A stretch of DNA of 5,057 nt from Chloroflexota bacterium (lineage in GTDB: Bacteria > Chloroflexota > Anaerolineae > B4-G1): assembly GCA_024232355.1 (NCBI GenBank), contig JAAEPW010000216.1, positions 1 through 5,057 on the forward strand, in the 5' to 3' direction. The notes below the pieces were generated by a model. The model was not told where the DNA came from and searched no databases. It saw only the letters and a list, made by a program, of their open reading frames with translations. The position numbers and the translations under genes were made by a program. Positions 1-5,044 of the stretch are shown in pieces; within the stretch, counting starts at the first letter, position 1, and every line of letters starts with the position of its first letter.

Positions 1-121
1 GTTCACTTCCGGTTGCTCTCCACCTCCTCTCGCGAGAACGCAGTTACCTTCAGTTACAAAGTACAGACCGTACTTTGGCGGGGACTTCCACCCCGCGGAT
101 TCAACACGCTTACAGGCGCAC
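1..121 (-). mobile_element. 5' end of a group II intron RNA (domain I), truncated by the window edge
   Basis: Read on the minus strand, the segment begins GTGCGCC, matching the GUGCG-type 5' end of bacterial group II introns. It then folds into consecutive stem-loops: GCGGGG/CCCCGC (78-96), a 7-bp AAAGTAC/GTACTTT stem (58-76), and TTCTC-GCGA-GAGGA (25-38), which is closed by a GNRA tetraloop as expected of an intron tertiary contact. The stretch GAGGTGGAGAGCAACCGGAA also resembles domain I sequence I remember from bacterial group II introns; that is memory, not a search. No protein coding fits this segment. The reverse transcriptase/maturase, the catalytic domain V and the 3' end would lie to the left of base 1. 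The exact 5' splice site at 121 is inferred from the GUGCG motif only. Confidence 0.62.
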
Positions 122-126
122 TGCCA

Positions 127-141
127 CTGGCGTCTCGCCAG
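127..141 (-). repeat. Stem-loop 5 nt upstream of the putative intron 5' splice site
   Basis: On the minus strand CTGGCG-AGA-CGCCAG forms a perfect 6-bp hairpin with a 3-nt loop. It is separated by TGGCA from the GTGCG that starts the putative intron. Some group II introns, notably class C, insert just after terminator-like or attC-like hairpins, so this may be the recognised target. It lacks a T-tract of its own. Confidence 0.5.
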
Positions 142-195
142 CTTCTTTCAGGGCCGTGTATATTTGATCTGGGCTCGCAGTGGCACGCCATGGGT

Positions 196-215
196 GCAAG
201 CGAATGGTTGCTTGC
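196..215. repeat. Inverted repeat GCAAGC / GCTTGC
   Basis: A 6-bp perfect inverted repeat with an 8-nt loop lies in the exon side upstream of the putative intron. It may be part of a folded RNA or a degenerate repeat. No function can be assigned. Confidence 0.35.
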
Positions 216-312
216 CCGGTGCAGCTACCCTTCTCCGTGCCACCAATGCCACCCCGCCGCAAGATGGGCGGCGATGGCGGCGTAATCACGGAACACGGCA
301 CATAGGGAGCCC

Positions 313-516
313 TTGAGCGCGGGAAGGAAACAGAAGAAGGTGCGTTGGGGTTTCTGTGGGAGAAGGTCTGGGCCGGGGCCGGGATGTTGCTTGGGTGGCG
401 GCGTGGCTCTGGTGGGATGGTTCTTGGGGAGAATCATGGTTTGGGCCGTCGTGATTGCCGTGATCGGTGCCTGCACGATGATCACAGGGTTGGTCGGGGA
501 AGAGGGGGGCTGGTAG
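313..516 (+). CDS. Doubtful small membrane protein, 67 aa
   Basis: I do not recognise this protein. It would be 67 residues, basic at the N terminus (residues 4-18 rich in Lys and Arg), then Gly-rich. One or two hydrophobic stretches follow at about residues 27-40 and 42-60, including IMVWAVVIAVIGACTMITGL, and it ends GEEGGW. The codons over the hydrophobic half favour G or C in the third position, as expected of a real gene here. Against it, the start would be TTG, and the AGGGAG upstream lies only 3 nt away. It would be the only plus-strand gene, convergent with the GYF_2-RDD gene and ending 135 nt from that gene's stop. It could equally be a chance reading frame in G-rich spacer DNA. Confidence 0.27.
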   Translation: MSAGRKQKKVRWGFCGRRSGPGPGCCLGGGVALVGWFLGRIMVWAVVIAVIGACTMITGLVGEEGGW

Positions 517-518
517 GG
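487..518 (+). other. Canonical G-quadruplex motif
   Basis: Four G-tracts of 3, 4, 6 and 3 bases are separated by loops of 6, 4 and 6 nt, matching the G3+N1-7 pattern on the plus strand. The motif sits in the interval between the doubtful small ORF and the convergent GYF_2-RDD gene. A further G-rich cluster lies at 347-395 with longer loops. Confidence 0.5.
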
Positions 519-651
519 CGCCCGCGTTGGTGACAAGACGATATCGTCGGAGTTTGAGAATGGAAAAGTCAGCACCAAGGGCAAATCGGGGGCCTCGGGC
601 GCATCATACCAACCAGCGTGCGTTCGGCTGCCGCAGGGGTGAGCGCTTCTG

Positions 652-1443
652 TCACGTCTGCAACTCCCTGAGTTGGGTGCTGTTGCCTTCGCGTTGATAC
701 ACTGGCGGCCATTTAACCACACGCGTCTTCGTCCAGGTATCATGCCACATGTTCCCAGGTGGGCTGCTGAAGAAGTAGGAGAGCGGTTCGAATGGGACAA
801 ACCGGATGACTGCACGCAATGCTACTCGCCATGCCTCGGCTGGCTCAGCGCCGTCCATACCGACGACCTTTGTATTGGCAACGAGCTTCCCCGGCGTGCG
901 TCCCCAGATGCATTCAAAGAACCAGTAGAACGGCAGCAAGAAACCTGCAAAGCAAGCGTTTGCCACTTCAGCCTTCGGCAGGGTAGGGTTAACTTGCTCG
1001 ACGAAAGGTACTGCGAGGAGCGTCGCGGCAATGCCTACTAACCACATGTCAACGGAATAGCCGATGGCCCGTCGCACGCCTGTCGCTCGGAGAGGCGCGG
1101 GCTTCCTCTCCGAATCGCTGACTGGCACGACGAGCAGGCCCTTTACGCCACTCGCTTGAGTCCAGGCTCCATCGCTTGGCCTGACCCATGTGTCTTGCCT
1201 AATGGCACCGGAGTCGGCGAGTCTCCAAAGATCAACGCTTGAGATAGGCCCAACGACGTTCTCGGAGGACTTGTAGAACCACTTTCGCTTTAACACTGTA
1301 TCCGCGATCATCCAATCCGTATTGGCCATTCGTACCCACGAATCGAACGTGACCTCACCGGCATCAACTCGTCGAAGCAGTTCCGAACTCGACACTGGTC
1401 CAACTTCCGCCCCCATCAACTTGAAGTACCACTCGCGAGCCAT
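652..1443 (-). CDS. GYF_2-GYF_2-RDD domain integral membrane protein
   Basis: The 263-residue product carries two tandem GYF_2 (DUF4339-type) modules at about residues 4-48 and 54-98. Each has the (W)(Y/F)Y/F...GP(V/I)S...L...G.....WVR....W pattern. An RDD-family membrane domain follows at about residues 118-245. RDD hallmarks are an R-x(6-7)-D start (R124/R125 and D132), the motif GRTPGKLVANTKVV at 181-194, and the closing WHDTWTKTRVV at 233-243. Hydrophobic helices lie near 128-147, 163-180 and 209-225. GYF_2 modules are thought to mediate protein interactions and sit on the cytoplasmic side; the role of RDD domains is poorly defined, and some members are linked to ion transport. The start was chosen at 1443 because a strong AGGAGG (1450-1455) lies 6 nt upstream. 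A longer start at 1506 would bury that site. No neighbouring gene is close enough to suggest an operon. Confidence 0.93.
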   Translation of the reverse strand: MAREWYFKLMGAEVGPVSSSELLRRVDAGEVTFDSWVRMANTDWMIADTVLKRKWFYKSSENVVGPISSVDLWRLADSGAIRQDTWVRPSDGAWTQASGVKGLLVVPVSDSERKPAPLRATGVRRAIGYSVDMWLVGIAATLLAVPFVEQVNPTLPKAEVANACFAGFLLPFYWFFECIWGRTPGKLVANTKVVGMDGAEPAEAWRVALRAVIRFVPFEPLSYFFSSPPGNMWHDTWTKTRVVKWPPVYQREGNSTQLRELQT

Positions 1444-1449
1444 ATCGCT

Positions 1450-1455
1450 CCTCCT
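1450..1455 (-). promoter_or_regulatory. Shine-Dalgarno of the GYF_2-RDD gene
   Basis: AGGAGG on the minus strand, 6 nt before the ATG at 1443. It decides the start in favour of MAREWYF and against the in-frame ATG 21 codons upstream. Confidence 0.85.
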
Positions 1456-1508
1456 TCGTATCTTGGCGGTGGTGATGGTTAAGCCGTTCGTTTCGTCTTC
1501 CTTCACGT

Positions 1509-1539
1509 CTCACGTCGTCCGTGGTTTGTTCCACGTGAG
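1509..1539. repeat. Inverted repeat in the leader of the GYF_2-RDD gene
   Basis: CTCACGT (1509-1515) and ACGTGAG (1533-1539) are perfectly complementary, with 17 nt between them. An alternative inner hairpin, CGTGG/CCACG, is possible at 1520-1535. It lies 66-96 nt upstream of the ATG and could be an operator or a leader hairpin. No clear -35/-10 pair was identified beside it. Confidence 0.3.
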
Positions 1540-1664
1540 GTTATCAAGGGCTCAAACGGATGTCACTGCCTCTGGCGAGGGGGGGCTCGCGAGTGCGTGC
1601 GTTCCTATTAGGTTCGACTTGACCACAAAAGCGGACCCGGTGGCATTGGCCGAGTGGGCCCGCC

Positions 1665-1713
1665 GGCCCTGCTCCAACCAACAACTCATAGCCAGCGACC
1701 GCGTGCCACCGCT
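1665..1713 (-). repeat. Dispersed repeat, copy 1
   Basis: Aligned without gaps to 3991-4039, 41 of 49 positions are identical. The conserved blocks are TCCAACCAACAA and, exactly 10 nt further, CCAGCGACCGCGTGCC in plus-strand reading. This copy lies about 220 nt upstream of the GYF_2-RDD start. The strand given is that of the downstream gene; the repeat's own direction is unknown. Confidence 0.65.
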
Positions 1714-2595
1714 CTATCCCACTCCACGCTCAAGATCCTTCCCAGATCTTCAATGCGTCCCCACTTGGCGGGGTGGCTGAAGATTCACTTGAACTTCATC
1801 TCCGAACCAGTACAACTACCGCATGGATACATATGTATACACGTCGTCGGCCCAGCATCCCCAAGCAACCAAGTCTTTTGAAAAGTGACCCAACCAACGA
1901 AATCGACGCAGCAGGCAAACTGGGAATACATACCCCCTCCTCTCAACCCCGATACTGGCAAAACCCGATCCTTGTTGACCAACTCAGCACGACCCCAATC
2001 AACAACAAGAGACCAGCAAAGCGGCAAGGCAGGCCCCGTACACCTGTGCGTCTTGCCAGCGCTTCAGCGGGCCAGTAAGTCAGCACCCTCCTCAAATCCC
2101 TCCGTGACGGTCCGCTCTATCCCCAGGCAAAACCACAACCTCCTACCCCCTGGCGCCTTGGCGTGCCCTTTCTTCTCAAGACAGAACAACGGAACACTCG
2201 AGATCGGCTCTTGGCATGTGACGGGAATCGACCTGACCCCCGCTGAACCAGCACATTATGCCGAAACCTGCCCACATTACCCAAGGTCACTATCGGCTCC
2301 CGATGCTTCTTTCAAAGCCGCCGGCGGCAAGGCGTTAAGATTCGGCCCGTTGCCGCACGGTAGCTAACCATGCAGTGCACCCTCTGTGTTTCCAAAACGC
2401 ACCCCTGCGGCGGGTCCTAGGGCTGGCGTCAGGCGGGGCGTTTGCTCCTCATACCACCATTTGCCAAACACCTACAAGTTGCAGTTTTGCCGTCAGGGCA
2501 TTTGGCCACACCTGTTGCTGTTTCAAGCGATTTAGCCAATGTCGCAGCTTATGCGGGAATGCAGTATCTGGGTGCCATAACAACCAATCAGCTGA

Positions 2596-3552
2596 TCACG
2601 TTTCCCAGGGCGGTGTTTTGCACCAACGTGAGTCGTCCCATCGAAGCCCGCATTCGGGACATTTCTGCCCCGTGCGACGCCTGCAAATGTCGCCGTCACT
2701 ACTTCTAACGGTTTCGGTCAACTCCTTGATGTCTGGGTGTGCACATGCGATGCCACATTTGCGGCAAACGCCGTTCTCCCACTTATGGCGGCAGTAAAGA
2801 TAAGTCTCCGAAGAGGCGAGACACTTGCGGCAACTGCCCAACTGACCCCACTCATGGTCGCAGTGCACATCAGCCGTCCAAAAGCGGGTATGACAAGTTA
2901 GACACTCCAGAGAATCAAGCTCAAGATACCCCCCATCCTTGCCCCACACTCTCGCCTTGTGGAGCAAACGATGTTTGCATACTACCCCACATTCGCTGCA
3001 CACAGCACCGTCCCATGTATGGTCCCGGTCTCGGTTTGCGTGGCACCGCGAGCAAACGCAACCGGACCAAGCGTGAAGAATCCGATCACAGCGTCTGCAC
3101 CTGCAGCCGTTCATATCGTCCGGATCGTGACGCCCTCGGCGGCATCGCGTACACACGCATCCTTTCCAGTCATGGTCCTGGTCACGCTTCGCGCCACAAC
3201 GACTACACGCGCATCCTTTCCAGTTGTGGTCCTGGTCACGCTTCGCGCCACACCAACTGCACGTGCATCCGTTCCAAGCATGTTCTCGGAATCTGCCGCA
3301 CCGACCGCACTTGCAGCTTGGGTGAGCGTGCCTCTCAGGGGGACGGTCGTCATACCAGCGGTGGATTTCAAGGACGCATGGGATCAGCCCAACGATACGC
3401 CTAGTGTTGTGCTTAGCGTAATCGTCGAGCAGATTCCACACAAATCCCGCAATGAAGGAGCAAGCCAAGCCAAGGCATGCCAGCCCACAGACGACTCCCA
3501 TCGCCTGCGCCCACAGCTCGTCGTACACACTGGATGATATCAGTATGAGCAT
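2596..3552 (-). CDS. Membrane-anchored protein with tandem Cys/His (zinc-ribbon-like) repeats
   Basis: I recognise the architecture but no named family. The 318-residue product has one hydrophobic helix at about residues 15-42, then a Cys/His-rich remainder. From about residue 91 an 18-residue unit repeats, of the form H-x-W-x-G-C-x-C-x-x-C-(G)-x-x-R-D-x-D, at 91-108, 109-126, 127-146 (longer), 147-159 (lacks the leading HxW), 160-177 and 178-191. The C-terminal third keeps looser versions: CLTC at 217-220, then two HxW...CxxC modules near 233-244 and 256-268, and CPEC at 288-291. The regular Cys pairs with His strongly suggest zinc binding, perhaps for protein or nucleic-acid contact; this is inference. 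Topology is unknown: many Cys favour a cytoplasmic tail. The start is supported by GAAGGAA 7 nt upstream. The nearest genes are about 1 kb away, so it appears monocistronic. Confidence 0.85.
   Translation of the reverse strand: MLILISSSVYDELWAQAMGVVCGLACLGLACSFIAGFVWNLLDDYAKHNTRRIVGLIPCVLEIHRWYDDRPPERHAHPSCKCGRCGRFREHAWNGCTCSWCGAKRDQDHNWKGCACSRCGAKRDQDHDWKGCVCTRCRRGRHDPDDMNGCRCRRCDRILHAWSGCVCSRCHANRDRDHTWDGAVCSECGVVCKHRLLHKARVWGKDGGYLELDSLECLTCHTRFWTADVHCDHEWGQLGSCRKCLASSETYLYCRHKWENGVCRKCGIACAHPDIKELTETVRSSDGDICRRRTGQKCPECGLRWDDSRWCKTPPWET
3156..3263 (-). repeat. Two near-identical 54-bp units inside the Cys/His-repeat gene
   Basis: Units 3156-3209 and 3210-3263 differ at about 5 of 54 positions and each encodes 18 residues. 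The phase continues at 3264 with a more diverged unit. High DNA identity next to diverged units points to recent duplication or gene conversion within the array. Confidence 0.8.
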
Positions 3553-3558
3553 GCGTAC

Positions 3559-3565
3559 TTCCTTC
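3559..3565 (-). promoter_or_regulatory. Shine-Dalgarno of the Cys/His-repeat gene
   Basis: GAAGGAA on the minus strand; its AAGGA core (3560-3564) ends 7 nt before the ATG at 3552, which supports this start. Confidence 0.65.
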
Positions 3566-3773
3566 GGCGCAGTTTCTCTCGGTGCACTCCCCCTACACCC
3601 AGCCGACGTCCGGGCCTACAGGCCTCCACCGTGCCTTACACCGCCCAGCTTGCATCAATTGACAGCCGGATGCAATAGACCCAGTAGACACCACGTCAGT
3701 TCCGTACCACGCGTCGGTCAAGAATCGCTGACAACTCCGTCCCGTCACACGTCCTATCCACCTGTGCCAGCAG

Positions 3774-3811
3774 GTACCATGTGCTACCAAGTACCATGTG
3801 CTACCAAGTAC
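3774..3811. repeat. 17-bp tandem repeat, 2.2 copies
   Basis: The unit GTACCATGTGCTACCAA occurs at 3774-3790 and 3791-3807 without mismatch, followed by GTAC (3808-3811) from a third copy. GTAC at each unit start gives internal dyad symmetry (GGTAC ... GTACC). It lies about 220 nt upstream of the Cys/His-repeat gene. Confidence 0.85.
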
Positions 3812-3990
3812 GGCAGATCGCACGCTACATGGGCAAGATGTCCGGGAAAGTACCTTCCTCTGGCATGTAGTATGTCGCATTGATGTCAGTCTGAGGAGCT
3901 TCCGGCGATATCGCTCATTGACTCCGTGGCTATCTCTCCCATCCACGCTGGGATTGTTTTCCCCGAGAAGTGCCTTTCTTGGGGGCCGGT

Positions 3991-4039
3991 GGCCTTGGTC
4001 CAACCAACAAGCCAAACCCAGCGACCGCGTGCCGCGGCT
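3991..4039 (-). repeat. Dispersed repeat, copy 2
   Basis: The partner of 1665-1713, in the same orientation, with 41 of 49 identical positions and no gaps. It lies about 440 nt upstream of the Cys/His-repeat gene start. Similarity stops on both sides, so the unit is about 50 bp as far as this window shows. Confidence 0.65.
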
Positions 4040-4221
4040 TGCTAGCAAGAAGTGTGAAGCGATGAGAGGAAGGCACACCCCAGTCGATTCCACATCACGG
4101 TCAAGGTCCTGCCTCATCTTCTTGTCATCCACCCTTCTGTCCCTTCCCCTCTCTTCGCGGGGCCGTTGAACGTCCATCGTCATCGCCAAGCTGATAAGAC
4201 GGCCCTGCTGGACGAATCACT

Positions 4222-4246
4222 CCCCTCACCCCCCCAAGAAACCCCC
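4222..4246 (-). other. G-rich run with quadruplex potential on the minus strand
   Basis: C-tracts of 4, 7 and 5 bases on the plus strand are separated by 3 and 6 nt. If the 7-base tract is split, the minus strand meets the G3+N1-7 pattern. It lies about 80 nt downstream of the broken gene's stop. Confidence 0.35.
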
Positions 4247-4305
4247 TCAACCATCCTTTCTCTCTATTGGAATCCATGCCAAAATCTGTGTAATGCACGT
4301 CTGTG

Positions 4306-4328
4306 CTGTAGGTAAGTAGGTCCTACAG
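4306..4328 (-). repeat. Hairpin overlapping the stop codon of the broken gene
   Basis: CTGTAGG and CCTACAG form a perfect 7-bp stem around a 9-nt loop. On the minus strand the TAG stop (4323-4325) lies inside the first arm. It could stabilise or end the transcript, but no T-tract follows, so it is not called a terminator. Confidence 0.4.
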
Positions 4329-4783
4329 GCGACCTTCCCATACAGCCCACGCATCAGCAACCCCAGACTTTTTCAACATACCTCTGTCAGGCGGTATGAA
4401 CTTACAAACAGTACCGGGCACGTAACCCTGGGCAGCCACCAGCCTTGCGCCCGTTCCCATCTCCCCAAATCTCGCAACAATAGCCCAATACGTTGAAAAA
4501 CCCCCTCTCTCGAAGGAACTTTCCGAACTCAATTGCTGCCCCCTCACTATAACCATGCTTTTCGAAATCGCGTGAATCAATGCAAACAATGATATCTATG
4601 AAGCGGGAAAGCGAGGTAAGAAGCCCCCCTCTATAGATGGCTCTCCGAGCCGAGACTCGAATCGTCACCGGCTCCCCACGTTACTGAATACGCCCACAGC
4701 AGATTCGCACCCCCGACTCGATCCTTGAAAACTTGAACAACGAGCTTCTGCTCACGGGCGCGAAAACCCCATCCGTGTTTCAT
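4323..4783 (-). pseudogene. Small unrecognised gene broken by two frameshifts (about 152 codons)
   Basis: Coding-like sequence passes through three minus-strand frames. Segment 1 starts at ATG 4783 (MKHGWGFRAREQKLVV...) with AGAGG 6 nt upstream, and stops at TAG 4631-4633. Segment 2 is open from 4680 and reads FIDIIVCIDSRDFEKHGY, then GAAIEFGKFLRERGF, before TAA at 4402. Segment 3 reads STYWAIVARFGEMGTG, LVAAQGYVPGTVCKFIPP, and ends AWAVWEGRL at TAG 4323. Each switch skips one base. The total of 461 nt is 3n+2, exactly what two one-base gains in a 153-codon gene would give. The second switch probably falls in the GGGGGTTTTT run (4496-4505); the first lies in 4631-4680, beside a G6 run (4624-4629). 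I do not recognise the family. It starts 39 nt after the 73-residue gene, suggesting co-transcription. Homopolymer sequencing errors are an alternative to true decay. Confidence 0.55.
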
Positions 4784-4822
4784 CCCTGGCCTCTTTGCCT
4801 CGGATCGAAAGTTGCCGTGCGG

Positions 4823-5044
4823 CTAGCGTTTTCGTAACACAAGCCACACGGCCACGCAAAGCACCAGCACTGCGGCCCCGCTCAAGAATGCGATGACGCC
4901 AAGTCTCGACCTGAATGCGTACATTCCAATGAGGTCAAGCACGCCCAACACGATCGTCAAGGTTTCCCAGCCGGGCAATGCACCCCGGACATCTCGCACA
5001 GACACACCGGGCGATCTCTCCGATCTCCCTTCAATCTCGGACAT
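4823..5044 (-). CDS. Small protein with two predicted membrane helices, 73 aa
   Basis: I do not recognise this protein. Residues 1-25 are polar and charged. Two hydrophobic stretches follow, at about 26-44 (WETLTIVLGVLDLIGMYAF) and 48-70, separated by RSR and closed by a basic RKR tail. By the positive-inside rule the short loop and tail would compete for the cytoplasm, so topology is unclear. The ATG at 5044 has only a weak GGAA nearby. The frame stays open to the window edge, so the true start may lie further right. The stop is 39 nt from the start of the broken gene, and the two could share a transcript. The hydrophobic pattern and sensible codon use argue for a real gene. Confidence 0.6.
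   Translation of the reverse strand: MSEIEGRSERSPGVSVRDVRGALPGWETLTIVLGVLDLIGMYAFRSRLGVIAFLSGAAVLVLCVAVWLVLRKR

Larger units (their letters stand above)
142..651. other. Gene-poor region between the intron and the GYF_2-RDD gene
   Basis: Apart from the doubtful plus-strand ORF there is no convincing gene. The plus strand is strongly G-rich from about 310 to 530. A 12-bp perfect palindrome, GACGATATCGTC, lies at 537-548. The minus-strand frame reading toward the intron ends DQIYTALKEAGETPVAVRL and terminates at a TAA inside the intron (110-112). Its upstream part looks non-coding, so I do not call it a gene. No T-tailed terminator for the GYF_2-RDD gene was seen. Confidence 0.5.
1507..2595. 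other. Spacer of about 1.1 kb without a convincing gene
   Basis: The longest readings on either strand here lack Shine-Dalgarno sites, use GTG starts and give Pro/Ser/Thr-rich or disordered-looking proteins without recognisable motifs. From about 1840 to 2110 the plus strand is rich in A and C and poor in G. Palindromes occur at 1827-1838 (ATACATATGTAT), 2317-2328 (GCCGCCGGCGGC) and 2587-2596 (ATCAGCTGAT, touching the stop codon of the Cys/His-repeat gene). A hairpin AAGATC/GATCTT lies at 1732-1750. None carries a T-tract that would make it a clear terminator. Confidence 0.6.
3553..4322. other. Spacer of about 770 bp without a convincing gene
   Basis: A 198-codon minus-strand frame spans 3593-4189. 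Its product is Arg/Ser/Cys-rich and motif-free, has no Shine-Dalgarno, and crosses both a tandem repeat and a dispersed repeat, so I treat it as non-coding. The region holds the 17-bp tandem repeat (3774-3811), dispersed repeat copy 2 (3991-4039) and a C-rich run (4222-4246). A good -35-like TTGACA at 3659-3664 on the plus strand has no matching -10 and no gene downstream. Confidence 0.55.

Noticed and set aside
178..220. Possible third, degenerate copy of the dispersed repeat (shares GTGGCACGC-like and GGTTG bases in inverted orientation)
   Set aside because: Only short matches of about 7 bases could be aligned; not enough to separate from chance.
110..301. 63-codon minus-strand frame ending in the putative intron
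   Set aside because: Only its last 20 or so residues look protein-like; the rest reads like spacer and there is no Shine-Dalgarno. It is kept as part of the intron-site observation, not as a gene.
225..815. 196-codon minus-strand frame
   Set aside because: It overlaps the end of the well-supported GYF_2-RDD gene in another frame, and the product is Pro/Thr-rich without motifs or a ribosome site.
1885..2367. 160-codon plus-strand frame in the spacer
   Set aside because: GTG start without a Shine-Dalgarno, Pro/Ser-rich low-complexity product and no hydrophobic or catalytic motif; the length is explained by the A/C-rich composition.
3156..3263. CRISPR-like repetition
   Set aside because: The units are contiguous 54-bp in-frame coding repeats without spacers.
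2739..3404. 221-codon plus-strand frame with repeats such as GPGHASRH
   Set aside because: It is the antisense shadow of the Cys/His-repeat gene; its repeats mirror the 54-bp DNA units.
3659..3681. TTGACA -35-like box on the plus strand
   Set aside because: At 17 nt spacing the -10 would be CAGTAG, which is poor, and no plus-strand gene follows.
3593..4189. 198-codon minus-strand frame
   Set aside because: Arg/Cys/Ser-rich, no ribosome site, no motif, and it crosses a tandem repeat and a dispersed repeat whose other copy is in non-coding DNA.
4639..4673. Alternating GGCTC-GAGCC-GGCTC segments that could form two mutually exclusive hairpins, like an attenuator
   Set aside because: They lie inside the frameshifted coding region rather than in a leader, and no T-tract or regulated start follows; coincidence in coding sequence is more likely.
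4640..4720. tRNA-like pieces on the minus strand (GATTCGAGTC and nearby CGAATC) resembling a T-arm
   Set aside because: The five bases on each side of the TTCGAGT loop do not pair, there is no acceptor stem or anticodon arm, and the segment fits better as part of the broken gene.
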